DNA of 64,000 nucleotides from Penicillium oxalicum (Eukaryota > Ascomycota > Eurotiomycetes > Eurotiales > Aspergillaceae): contig NC_064653.1 in assembly GCF_001723175.1 (NCBI RefSeq), forward strand, positions 2,232,001-2,296,000. The letters are read 5' to 3'. Positions 45,860-57,953 of this stretch are shown here, one piece after another. Within the stretch, counting starts at the first letter, position 1. Each line of letters opens with the position of its first letter. The notes beneath the pieces were generated by a model, which searched no databases, was not told the DNA's origin, and saw only the letters and a list, made by a program, of their open reading frames with translations. The position numbers and the translations under genes were made by a program.

Positions 45860-48086
45860 CTACAGCTGAGAGAGCAGCTCCCGTACGAAAGAAGGAAGTT
45901 CCTCGAGGGGTACCTCCTCTTTGACACCCAGGCGGCGGCACTGCACTTCGAGTGTCTGACGCTTCTTCCAGCCATTGCCAATCACCACGATGACAGGGTA
46001 GCCGATCAAATCGGCATCGCCCAGCTTCCAGCCCATGCCTTTGTCTCGATCGTCAAGAAGAGTGTCAATGTGGCTTGTGTTACCCACTGCCAGGCGGTCG
46101 TAGACTTCTTCGGCTACCGAGTCCAGTCCCTTGCCGGGTACAACCACAACCTCGAAGGGGGCAACAGCGCGTGGCCAATTGAGCCCTTTGTCATCGGCCA
46201 ACCGGTTCACAATGGCTGAGACCATGCGTGAGACTCCGATGCCATGGCAGCCCATCTGCATGGGAACAATCAGTTCTTTGGTGGACGTTGCACCCTTGTC
46301 CACCGATCCATCAAGGACAGCGGAATTGACTGAGACGGAGGCATTGAGAACTTCGCTGTACCGGGTGCCCAGATGGAAAGTGTGACCTAGCTCGACAGCA
46401 GGATTGCTGGTCAGTACGCCATCTGCACATTGCGCACACTTATCGCCATCATGTACTCGAATGAGACTGAGTTTTTTCGTGGTTCCGGGGAAGGTGTCGA
46501 GCATGTTATACTCGATATCCGCAGCAGTACAGCCAGACTCTTGCAGAATATCACTGAGTGGTGGGCGTTGGAATACCCGCACCTGCGAGTCGTACAGATC
46601 CAAGATGTGTGGCTTTGAGGAAGAAGATCGGAGTTTGACGCGAGAGAGCCACTTCTGCAGTGGATTTTCAACGCTGAGATCAAGTTGGATGTTAGCTGCC
46701 GTCGCGATAGCCTTCACGGCATGGGAGTTGACGTGGCGCTCCACTGGCTCGGAGGACGCCTCGTCCATCGAGTATTTGGGATACCAGCCTCGAAGCAGAG
46801 TATTTCCATCTTGGGAGATGGCCATCCACATGCCCGTCGAGACCCTGGAGCGGCTTTCAACCGGCACTGTATCTTCTGTTTGAAAGCCAGGCGCCATATG
46901 CTCTTGAACATCTTCTGAAGAGCTGTGGCTCTTGCCGTCTGCGAGTTCCTCGTTATAGACATGATCGCATTCTGAGCAACTGATAATTCGGTCCTCGCCC
47001 TTGGCACTAACAAAATGGAATTCATGACTCAAAGTCCCACCCATGTTACCAGAGTCGGCCGCAGCGACGAGGTACGGGATTTTCAACTCGTCGAAAAGCT
47101 TCGTGTAGGCGTGTTTGACTGCATGGTAGGTCTTCAGGGCCTCTTCGACATTGTAGTCGAATGTATACATATCTTTCATGACAAATTCTCGACCCCGAAG
47201 GAGACCCTGCCTCGGCCTTGCTTCGTCACGGTACTTCCGCGCTTCAGAGAAGTCAGCATGCAGCATCTTACATGGGGGTAGACAGGCTGACTTATTTGAT
47301 ATACCCTCAAGGGGAGGCTCTTATAGGATGTAGTCAAATTTCCCACGAGACTTGTGATCTCTTCCTCATGAGTCGGAGCCAGAAGAAAGCGGGCGCCCTT
47401 TCGATCTTCGAACCGAAAGACCTAATTCTCAATAAGCTGGCTGGTCTGTAGAAACAGATGCACGGCTGCACTTACCTCCGAAGAGTCTCCGGTCAGCCGT
47501 CCGGACTGCTCCCATAGCTCTTGGGAAGAAATTGAGGAGAGCGCAACCTTTGAAGCGCCTATCAACATTCAGTAATTTTGTCAACCCTTGTAGTGGGGTC
47601 CTTTCCCTTACCCAGCGTGCGCATATGCTTGTCAATAAGCTTTTCTAGCTTGTCCTGCACCCGAAGACCCAGTGGCAAGAGATGGAAGACACCCGAGTAT
47701 GCCTATACAATTAAATCAGACGTCGTGTAAGACATATTGGGAGCCTTGGGGTGTTCTACCTGACGCAGGAAACCTCCCCTGACGAGAAGATCGTTGGCAT
47801 CTTCTATTGACTTGTAAGACTGTAAACACGACCAGGTGTTTCCGTGACAGTTTGCGAACCTTTTACAGCATCTTCGCCCTTTTTTGAGATACCACCAGTG
47901 GGTATCCAAAAATTGGAGACACGGTTACGTCCATCATACTAAGAAGGTCAGTCGTTGCTTTCCCATGATCACAGATATCCGTTGAATTGGGGCGCAAACA
48001 TGAAGTTGGCTGCACTGCGTACGGAGGAAAGTCGCAGGCAATTTACCCTTAAGCTGGCCAGGTCGGGCCCGCGTCCTGGACAGCAT
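45860..48086 (-). CDS. Mitochondrial prolyl-tRNA synthetase (class II)
   Basis: Charges mitochondrial tRNA-Pro. Seven exons (48086-48000, 47938-47860, 47803-47760, 47702-47612, 47558-47476, 47421-47292, 47241-45860) give 631 residues. The first encodes an Arg-rich presequence ([20 protein letters not shown]) that fits mitochondrial import. Then [57 protein letters not shown], class II motif 2 in [18 protein letters not shown] and motif 3 in [16 protein letters not shown]. It resembles the bacterial-type enzyme, as in yeast Aim10. The first intron could also start 27 bases later (34 nt long); I chose the GTTTGC donor because it gives a 61-nt intron. Exon 7 uses an AAG acceptor. Confidence 0.9.
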
Positions 48087-48310
48087 GAGGCCACTCGTTC
48101 TCACAAGGTCGCAAAAGGGCTATATGACAATATCCGACAATTGGTTGCCCAAACTTGACTACCAAAGAGCGCATCGCGCCGCCGGTCTTTGGGGAGGGTT
48201 CCTTATCGGATGGTCCGAGCGTCCCGATAAGCATTCCGCAAAGAATTTCTCCGCCCAATTTTCTTTTCCAGCGCTAAAAAAAAGTGACACCAGGCCTCAA
48301 AAACTCAATC
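48087..48310. promoter_or_regulatory. Compact bidirectional promoter, mt-ProRS / noc1
   Basis: Only 224 bases separate the divergent start codons, so both transcripts must start within a shared control region. No TATA box is obvious. Confidence 0.6.
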
Positions 48311-51300
48311 ATGGCCAAAGGCAAAGGGAAGCGCTCCACTGGCGTTGATGAGAATTCCATGAAGGCGGGCGCTGCAAAATCGACCAATGACTCGACCGCC
48401 GAACCGCTGATGCCCAACATTGACGAAGGCGCGTTCGCTGGACTACGACAGAAGATCGAACAAAGGTTGAAGGATCAGAGCTCTGGCAAGGGAAAATCAA
48501 AGAGCAACGTTAAGCAGAATGCTGCGCCCTCAAACAACTCTGCGCTGAAGAATCAGAAATCCCAAAGCAAGACAGGGAAGAAAGATGAAGGTTCAGGACA
48601 AGGAAAGAAGCGGGATCGCAACGGAGAGGTGATCGCTAGAGGTGCGAACAACGGAGAGAAACGCAAGGTTGACCAACCTGCAGCCGGCTCAAAAAAGAGC
48701 GATGGCCAGGATGCGCTCCGTCAGGAGATCATGGCTCTGGGAGGTACCGAAGAGGACCTTGAGCTACTTGCCGACATTGATTCCGAATCAGAAGTTGAAG
48801 GCGCGCCTTCCAAGTCCAAATCGAAGGGTGGTGACGAGGACCTTCGCAAAGAGCTTTCCAAAATGCTGGAAGCGGCCGGTCACGTTGTTCCCGATGACAT
48901 TGCCGAAGACGAGGTTGAGGCTGAAGCAGAACTCGATGATGAAAATGAAGATGAGGAAGGCCAGAGTCTCGAAGATGAAGGCTCTGAAGCTGACAGCGAG
49001 GAGACAAGTGAGGTCGATGATGATGACGCCTCCGAGGTGTCAGATGTTCCGGATGTGCCGGCGGTTGCAAAGGCCAGGGAGCCTGAAATCGTTGTCCCTA
49101 AGGAATATGCGAAGCTTGTATGACATGGCCCGTCGTTTTGAATGTGATCCGCTTGCTAACCTTGCGTTTGCTAGGCCTTTCTTCCTCGATCTGACTGGTA
49201 CGCTGCTCCCCTGCCAGCTCTCGCTACTGCAAAGCAGGTGAGCGCCTTGCCTCGTCACCTCATTGATCGCATTCACGAACTCGCCAATTCCCTCCTCCAA
49301 GCCGAGAACGACGAGTACGCGAAGGCTCAGCAAGCATCGGCATCCTCATCGCACAAGTTCTACACAACTATCATGAGCTCCGGTACATTGAGTGATAAGA
49401 TCTCTGCTCTCACTCTGGCAGTCCAAGAGTCACCGCTTCACAACACCAAATCCTTGGAGACCCTCATTGGGCTGGGAGGCAAGCGAAGCCGTGCTCAAGC
49501 AGTTGAGGTCCTTCGATCGTTGAAGGATATGTTTGCTCAAGGAACAATCTTGCCCGCTGACCGCCGCTTGAAATCCTTCGCCAATCAGCCCGGTCTCGTT
49601 GCCGCGTTCCAAGGCGCTGGCGGAAGATGGACAGAACGAGATCCGCTCCCTGGTGGTCTGCAAAAAAGCCATCTTATTGTCTGGGCTTTTGAAGATTTCC
49701 TGAAAGAGCAGTACTTCCAGATTCTTAAAATCCTGGAGGTATGGTGCAATGATGAGATCGAATTTTCCCGATCGCGCGCTGTCAGTTATGTCTACGAGCT
49801 GCTCAAGGAGAGACCTGAACAGGAGGCAAATTTACTGCGTCTACTCGTGAACAAACTCGGTGACCCGGGCAAGAAGATCGCTTCTCGGGCCTCCTACCTT
49901 CTTTTGCAGCTTGAACAGACACACCCCCTGATGAAACCTTTGATCATCAAGGCTGTCGAAGAACTGCTTTTCCGACCGGGTCAGAGTCAAAACGCCAAGT
50001 ACTATGCCATCATCACACTCAATCAGACAGTCCTTAGTTTGAAGGAGCAGCAGGTCGCCATGCAGCTTTTGGATATCTACTTCGGCATGTTCGTTATTCT
50101 TTTGAAGCCCAAGGAATCTGGCAAACCGACTCCCGAGACAAAGCCTCACGGTAAGAAGGGGCCGAAGGGTAAGGGACCAAAGGGAGCAAAGGGACCTGCC
50201 AAGGGCGAAGCCCAAGATGATGAGATGCGCGAGAAGTTGATCTCGGGTGTCTTGACTGGTGTCAACCGCGCGTATCCTTTCACCGACGCCGACTCTGACC
50301 GGTAAGCGACTTCTAACCCCCCCCCTCTCTTCCGTCGCCCAGCTGTACAAATTTACTGATCAAACCTCCAGGCTTTCGAAGCACATTGACACGCTCTTCC
50401 GTATTACACACTCCTCGAATTTCAATACCAGTATCCAGGCTCTGCTTCTCATTCAACAAATTACTGGCACAACCCAGGTCGCAAGCGACCGCTTCTACAG
50501 GACCTTGTACGAGTCTCTTTTGGATCCCCGTGTTGCTACTTCATCGAAGCAGTCGCTCTACCTCAATCTTCTCTACAAGGCTCTCAAGAACGATCTCAAT
50601 GTGCGTCGGGTCAAAGCATTCGTCAAGCGTTTGGTCCAGGTGCTAGGAATGCACCAGCCGTCCTTCATTTGCGGTGTGTTCTACTTGATTCGCGAACTGG
50701 AGAAGACCTTTACGGGTCTCCAGTCATTATTCGACCAGCCGGAGGACAATGAGAGCGATGGTGAAGAGGCTTTCCATGACGTGCCTGATGAAGACGATGA
50801 GCCTGCACCTGCACCCATCATCAGCAAGCCGAAGCAGAATAATGGATACGATCCCCGCAAGCGTGATCCTGAACACAGCAACGCAGATAAGACTTGTCTT
50901 TGGGAATTGGTATGTTGTCAATTGACCCCTCTTCCACTTATGAGGCCAAAGTGCGCGCGCTAACTCCTTGCAGCTGCCCTATCTCTCTCACTTCCATCCA
51001 TCGGTCTCCGTCAATGCATCCCACCTCCTTGATCACGAGGCGATGAGCGGCAAGCCTGACATGACCATCCACACACTCACCCACTTCCTCGACCGCTTCG
51101 TCTACCGCACTCCTAAGGCCAGCGCCTCCTCCCGTGGTGCCTCAATCATGCAGCCCCTCGCCGGCGGGGAAGCGAAGGATCGGTTGGTTGAGGCGGGTAA
51201 GTCTGCGCTTCAAGGACAGCCCCTCAACTCAGAGAACTTCTGGAAGAAGAAGGCCGATGAAGTCGCGGCTGAAGATGTCTTCTTCCACGAGTACTTCAAT

Positions 51301-51915
51301 CGTGTCAACAAGGATAAGACCAAGACCAAGAAGTCCAAGGCTTCCGAGGCCGCTGGGGAGCGTGATGAAGATGACGAAGATGCCAGTGACAACGAATCGG
51401 AGATTTGGAAGGCTTTGGTGGACTCTCGGCCCGAATTGGAGGCTGATGAGGACGAGGATGATGACCTGGACATGGATGACCTGGATTCCGAATTCGGTGA
51501 TGAGGAGGAGAGTGAGGGCGAAGAAGCCGCCGGCAGTGATGATGAGGTCATCTTCAACGACGAGTCAGATGTCCCATCTGATGAAGACATGGCTGAGGCC
51601 AGCGACTTCGGCATGGAAGAAGAGGCCGTTCCAGCGACAACATCGAAGAAGGCCGCCAAGAAGGTCGCCAAGAAGACGAAGAAGGATGAGGACGAGGACG
51701 AGGACGACTTTGACATGGACGTCTCGGACGATGAGGCCTTCTACAACAGTGACGACGATTTGCCTTCTGATGTGGAATTGGGTGGTGTGGCCCTTGAGCC
51801 GCAGGCGGAGGCCGCGGACAACAAGAAGAAGCGCCGCAAGCTCAAGCACCTGCCCACCTTTGCCTCGATGGAGGACTATGCGGCACTTTTGGCCGACGAG
51901 GACGATGGGATGTGA
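48311..51915 (+). CDS. mak21: Ribosome biogenesis protein Noc1/Mak21 (CBF/Mak21 domain)
   Basis: Four exons (48311-49117, 49175-50301, 50372-50909, 50974-51915) give 1137 residues. Noc1 pairs with Noc2 on 90S/pre-60S particles in the nucleolus. The N-terminus is Lys-rich and then acidic. The conserved start of the folded part is FLPRSDWYAAPLPALATAKQ. The helical-repeat body includes VWAFEDFLKEQYFQILKIL and YYAIITLNQTVLSLKEQQV. The CBF/Mak21 domain has SLYLNLLYKALKNDLNVRRV, MHQPSFICGVFYLI and YDPRKRDPEHSNADKTCLWE, then HFHPSVSVNA. The C-terminal 250 residues alternate acidic stretches with KKAAKKVAKKTKK and end KHLPTFASMEDYAALLADED. Long acidic and Lys tracts are normal for this family. Confidence 0.94.
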
Positions 51916-54900
51916 GAAGGCCATTGCCTCTCTTACTTTTCCTGTTTGAAATGTATACCTGGTCATATTTGATTTTCACTATCGCATGGATTTTATTCCC
52001 AAAAGCATTTTGACGGACAGGCTGCCTGCCCTCCATTTATGGCTGATCATAGACGTATTATTTTTTCCTTCTTTCGCGCGCAAAGTAGTACATTGTCCGG
52101 TTTGACATCGCTAGAGCCAGCTGCCCTTGGTCCTACAGCTGCAACATTGAACGAAGCATAAAGCTCGTTGACGTGACAGTATTTAGACTACTAGTCTCTC
52201 GCCCAAACCTCGGGACCGAGGTGCTGCTTTGAGGTCCTCTCATACATCGAATATTACATCACTTCATTCGGAAGGACGTCATTATTTAGAGTGCAAACGG
52301 ATGGGCCCAAAACCGTACCTGGCGGAGGGCTGCATGAGTAAACTGGCACCAACTCAATTCTCGGGCGGATCATCAAGCTGTGGCTGTCAAGTGGGCTTGG
52401 TCCAGCTTTAGTTTTAGGTCCAGACACGACTCCGACGCCACAATTACATTAGCAATTGTGATTTTCTTGATGGATCACCGAAGTTATTATGTCCCGAGAA
52501 AGGTGTTCTATTGGATCGCCGGGCATAGCACGCTACTTGACTGTAACAAGTTACTTCAGCCAGGCTGACGAGAAAATGGAAAGTACAGTTGGCAACGAAT
52601 ACGCCTACTCAGAGGAGTGGAGCTTTCTCGATATTACACTTTGTAGAAGAAAACAAGCGCTCATGGAACGACCTGTATCTGTTCGCAGAGACACACGACA
52701 GTCGTTGACACCATCGTCAAACAAATGTACCTTGGCCTCCAGTCTTCTGGACCCGTTCAACCGTCATGTTGATTATCACGTGACATGATCATCCGACTCT
52801 CGGCTTTGCTTCTCTTCCCTGTTCAGCCTGAGGCCTTCGCTCTCTCCTCTGTTCGATTTCTTTTTCTTACTTTTTCTTCTTCTTGACGTTTGTCCGTGGC
52901 ACTCGGATGATCTAGTCTCCGCGGATAATGCAGAGATTGAATTTTTCATTGCTTCATATCCACTCCTACGTGCGCTACCACCGGGTGGCTTGTTGTCAGC
53001 ATGCGAAATTGCCTTGGTCCAGCTCTCCACCAATCCGGAAATCGTAGCGGCAACGTTGTGAATCCCCCCCACTTTTGACCTGAGATCCATCCGTGTCTAG
53101 TGGCTGACGACCCACGCCCAACTCCATCGCGAGCAGCGCCAAGGGCGGCGCCAGACCGACGCCCACCCGCGCACAGCACCGCATCCGGAATTCGCCCCAT
53201 CTTACCTCGCATCGAGTCAGTCGTCGTCGGCCCTCCCATGGACTACTCGCATAATCGACACTTGAGAGGCTGATGCTCAGGCCGCGTGGATATCCCGACC
53301 GGGGGTGGAGGGAAGGGGGGAGTGGATTCTCTGGTCAGGCTAGTCCCCATCCCGGAGACGGCTTGCTTCTTTGAGCGGTCGCCGGCAACATTTGGGAGAC
53401 CTACCGTAATACTCGCTGTGATCAAGTTTCGATCGCGCGTTACCTAACCCGACAGGGTCAACGTTTGTTGGGAAGTCGAGGAGGAGTAGCGGACTCTTGC
53501 GTTGATTGTCGGAACGTGAGGTCCTCTCAATTATTGCATGTTCACCAGTATCCCCTTTTGGCAGGTCGTGGCTGAAGGATGGGACTCTTGTGTTGGAGAC
53601 TGCGCAGAGTGGCGATCCCAAGCCCTACTGATGGATATGGACTCCTGCCCTGATCGGCACGCTCGGTTGCCAGTAGGAGATTTTGCCTTTTCCCACATGC
53701 TCCCCGTCATCACTATGCAGGCGCGGCTCACGGAATCTCACCCTCCTAAGCCAAGTTCATTGAGTCTTTGATGAAATGCCGTACCATCGAAGCTATGTAC
53801 AGTTTAACATTAGAGCGTGCTGTGTGTTTTGTCTCGAGAGATACAGAGAACGACACAAATTGCCTGGTCTTGAATATCCGACCAGACTACATAAATAATG
53901 CCGCTATGTCCCTGGAACTCATTTGGGTTAGACTTCCACTTGGTACATACCATACGCATCGTTGACTTTGGTGGCTGTGAGCTTCGCCGAAGACTGGTGA
54001 GTTCTTGGACGTGGCTCACTAGGCTTGATCGTCAACCAGATGGAGCTCGGTATGCTTCACGATCTGGATCTCAGTAGTTCCGAACATCACTGGGCTATGA
54101 GAAGTGGATAAATCCAAGTGGATGAATTGAGCTGTGGACCTTATCCCAGGCGCATCGCGTCCATATCAATCATGGGCCCGTAGTCTATCGCACAGACTTC
54201 GTACTTTACTGCAAAATCGAATCATGTTGAATGTACACATTGGTCTCGGTCAAAAAACGAAAACCGGTAATTGAGACCTCGTCCATGCTGACTTCTCCAG
54301 TGAGGTCCAAGTGCCAAATCCGATTGCGGCTGGCATCCATCACGTCATGCTGCGGCCTTCATGAACAGGACTGGAACTTTTTCCTTTTCCCCTGCTGGAA
54401 AGCCACCGGACTCAATAAGTGGAGCAGACACAAGGCAGAGGAATAAGTCAAAATTAAAATCCTCATAAATCGATCCCAGTTCACCGAAAGGCTCATTGGT
54501 TTGAGTAGAAGAAGAATAATACATATGGAAAAGAATGCCTGTTCAGTCTCCACCATGGCGTGGACCCCCTCCACTCTCCATGGTGCGTCCCCAGCGTATA
54601 CCACGTTACCGCGATCAGAGCCTATGATGGGCTGCGCAGCACTCACAGATGGTAATCGCAGGTTCTCAGACACAAGAAACCCGGACCCTCGTTCGACGGA
54701 CCGGAGAAGGCTGCAGTAGAAGCTTTCTCTTCTATCGCTTCTTTGCCCTTTTCATTTGTCTTTTCGATTAATGGCTTGGAGAGTCTCTACCCCAATTTTC
54801 TTGCATCACTACAACCAATGATTCTAATTCGGAGTCTTTCCTTCAGCGAGATACTCTGACAGATTTGGCGAAATGTTTTATGGGGCCCTTCTGCTATTTC

Positions 54901-55405
54901 TCTGATCTTCGTCAAGAACCGTTCTCTCTTTTCTTCCCCCCCCCCCCCCCCTCTCTCCTCTCTCATCACTGAACTGTGATCGCGACTCCTCGGGCACTCG
55001 CCGCCGCTGACCCATCTGCCCCCGTCTTGCTGCGCTGCATCTCACTGCTCTGCCAAAAACAATTCTGTCCCGGTATCAAACATCGCTCGCAAGACCGACG
55101 GCCAGACTCGAGATCGGTGATCTTTCGTGTCGCAGAACAAGTACAATTCTGGCGACCTGAAGCAAATCGAACAAGTGCCCAGAAAATCAGAGGTCACCGA
55201 ATTTAATCCCCAGAAGGATAAATTAGAACTCAAAACAACCCATCAGCGGTACACCTTCTCACACCTGCCAGCCATACCGGTTGCGAACCGATTCACCACG
55301 GCAGCGCATAAGTTCTATGTATCCGAAAGGCTACGAAACTATTCACCTCCCTCTCAACTCCACTGAGTACCGTCAACAGCGGCTCCTCCGCTCATCACAT
55401 CTGCA
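51916..55405. other. 3.5 kb region without a convincing gene
   Basis: The stretch lies between noc1 and the amino-acid transporter, both on the plus strand. The left half has only short frames. An 8-bp palindrome TCACGTGA sits at 52776-52783, and a pair CACCATGG/CCATGGTG lies near 54553-54585. From about 54.7 kb the plus strand turns CT-rich, including C16 at 54936-54951, which looks like promoter and 5' leader of the transporter. No tRNA, transposon or pseudogene is recognised. Confidence 0.5.
54936..54951. repeat. C16 homopolymer in a CT-rich leader
   Basis: Sixteen consecutive C flanked by TCTC-type sequence, about 455 bases upstream of the transporter start codon, on its sense strand. 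Confidence 0.95.
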
Positions 55406-57205
55406 ATGGCTTGGTCTGAAGACGCTGCCGGAATGGGCTTCACCAAAGACGATGAGGATCGCTCCCCCGATCTAAGCGATGAGCTGAACCACAACCAGAA
55501 ACTCAAGAGCGTCGATCTGGAGGGCCAGGGACGTCGACAGTCCCATCATCATGTCACGACCGTGGACGATACTTCGTCCACAAGTGAAAGTGTTGGCCGC
55601 CAGATTGAGTTGGAGTCGGAGAATCAGATCAAGTATCGCACTTGCAGTTGGGAAAAGGTACGTGATTTGGACAGTGTTACGAAGCTTGCACCTTGGGCTC
55701 TCGCCGATAGTCTGGAGACCACAAGGCAAGATAGTCGCACGAGTGTGGAAAATCCAGATGATCTTATCGATACTGACTCTTCCTCCATTCGGACTGTGTA
55801 GACTGCGGCTTTGCTATTTTCCGAGTATATTTGTCTGGCGATCATGTCGTTCCCATGGTCATATTCAATTCTGGGGCTCGTGCCTGGATTAATCTTAACA
55901 GTGGTGATTGCGGGAATTGTGCTCTACACTTCTTTGACAGTTTGGTAAGTCGCACGCCACGAGTCGTCTTCTTAGGCGTGGTTCCAGGCGCAAGCCCGCT
56001 GACAAGCAATTACAGGCGATTTTGCCTCAGACATCCCGAGATCCGCGATGTCTGCGATCTGGGCCAGTACCTCTTCTGGGACTCCAAGATTGCATGGTGG
56101 GCCACAGCGGTCATGTTCCTCCTGAACAATACCTTCATTCAAGGTCTGCACTGTGTCGTCGGGGCTGAATATCTCAACACCATGTCCGATGGTGCGGTCT
56201 GCACTGTGGTATTCTCCCTCATCGTTGCGATTGTTTCCTTCTTTTTTTCGCTTCCTCGCACATTCAGCACGTTGTCTCGGGTGGCCACCTTTTCCGCCTT
56301 CTTCACTTTTGTCTCCGTGCTGTTGGCGACCATCTTCGCCGGCATCGAAGGTCATCCTGCCGGCTATAAGCCGAACGCTGGGGTCGATTGGCTGGTTGTC
56401 CCGGCCAAGGGAACGTCTTTCATCAAGGGTATGAGTGCGTTCCTGAATATCAGTTACACGTTCATCGGACAGATCACCCTGCCCAGCTTCATCGCGGAGA
56501 TGAAGGAACCACGGGACTTTTGGAAGTCCGTCACCGCCGTGACCATCGCCGAGGTCATTGTCTTCAGCATTGTGGGCGCCGTCATCTATGTTTACTCTGG
56601 TCAGTACACGACTGCACCCGCCTTTGGTTCCCTGTCGGATGAAGTCTACAAGAAAGTCGCATTCTCGTTCATGATTCCGACCATCATCTTCTTGGGGGTG
56701 CTCTACGCTTCCGTGTCGGCGCGTTTCATTTTCTTCCGCTTGTTTGATGGCACTCGCCACAAGGGCAACAACACCGTTGTCGGATGGGCTGCGTGGGCGG
56801 CCATCCTGGCTACCCTCTGGGTTGGGGCCTGGATCATCGCGGAGGTGATCCCCTTCTTCTCGGACCTGCTTTCCATCATGAGCTCTCTGTTCGATTCCTT
56901 CTTTGGATTCATCTTCTGGGGCGTGGCTTATATTCGGATGCGCGCTGCCGATCATGGCCCCGATTTTTACAAGACACGAGGTCTTCGGGGCTGGATTGGT
57001 TTCATCTTCAACGTTTTCCTGATCGTCGTCGGATTCTTCTTCCTGGGACCAGGAACCTACGTTAGTCCCCTCCACCGGCCCCTTACTTGGTTTGATCTGG
57101 TCTTTGCTAACGTGCGTTCACCAGGCCTCTGTCATGTCCGTCGTCCAAAGTTATCAGGACGGCACTGTCGGTAGTGTCTTTACTTGCAAGAGTAATGCGT
57201 TGTAA
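55406..57205 (+). CDS. Amino-acid transporter, AAAP/Aa_trans family
   Basis: Four exons (55406-55657, 55802-55944, 56016-57060, 57125-57205) give 506 residues. AAAP permeases are proton-coupled neutral amino-acid carriers of the plasma or vacuolar membrane. An 85-residue hydrophilic N-terminus, rich in Asp, His and Gln, precedes about 11 hydrophobic helices. The first is AALLFSEYICLAIMSFPWSY, where the SFPWSYSILGLVPG part is typical of the family. Later segments include FMIPTIIFLGVLYASVSARF and GWIGFIFNVFLIVVGFFFLG. A cytosolic-looking loop has GPDFYKTRGLRG. The short tail ends CKSNAL. Canonical splice sites keep frame throughout. The substrate is not deducible. Confidence 0.92.
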
Positions 57206-57953
57206 TGAGTCTCATTTCCTTCGAAGAGAACCCGCTTCCATTTTGCTTCGCTGCGATCAACTTGAAGGGATCTCGACGAATTCGATGATTTGTACAAAAG
57301 ATTTGCAAGATTGGGGGATCAAAAGAGATCTTTCTCTATAATGTCAACCTCCATTTGACCCGGATCACTGCGTTTGGACTGAATCAGCCAGGAGTGTTCT
57401 GAATCGGGAGGACATGACGCTCAGCTCGGTCAGTCCCTGTGAATCGATGCTGGTGGTGCGGTGTTTTATCTTGATCCCCCCAATTCATTCTGCACATAAT
57501 TCATCTGCCTCAATAGCTGCATCGCACACACTCAGTCCGGCCCTCCAATGGCTAGGGTCGGTAACATTCAAAGTAAACAGCTTCGCCGCTGGCAACTGAT
57601 GCCCAGGGCTTGATAGATAGAAGTCTATCACTGTCGCATGCTGAATCACCTCCTATAGCTCCCCATGGGGTATAAATCTCAAACAGGCTCGGCCACGATC
57701 GTTCATATAGACCCGTACGTATCTTCCCCGAGGAATTGTTCTCTATTTGGTCGGACCCGAAATCGAGACTTCCGAGTCGGTCATCGTGACCGATTCCACT
57801 CGTCTCCCTATCGCCACGTGACTTTCCCGCTGGTCCTTCCCCGACTAACGGAGAAGCACGTCTTCTCATGCGCTTAATTAATTCCTTCTCATGATGAGTC
57901 CTTAACCTTTTCATTCCCTCCTTCAGTCCTTTAGCATTCGCACATTTTTGACC
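57206..57953. other. Intergenic region between transporter and gcvT
   Basis: The 748 bases hold the transporter 3' UTR and the gcvT promoter. A CACGTG hexamer is at 57815-57820, 134 bases before the gcvT start, and a TC-rich leader precedes the ATG. No gene is seen. Confidence 0.5.

Noticed and set aside
55972..57075. 367-codon minus-strand open frame
   Set aside because: Antisense shadow of the amino-acid transporter exon; its composition is a hydrophilic mirror of membrane helices.
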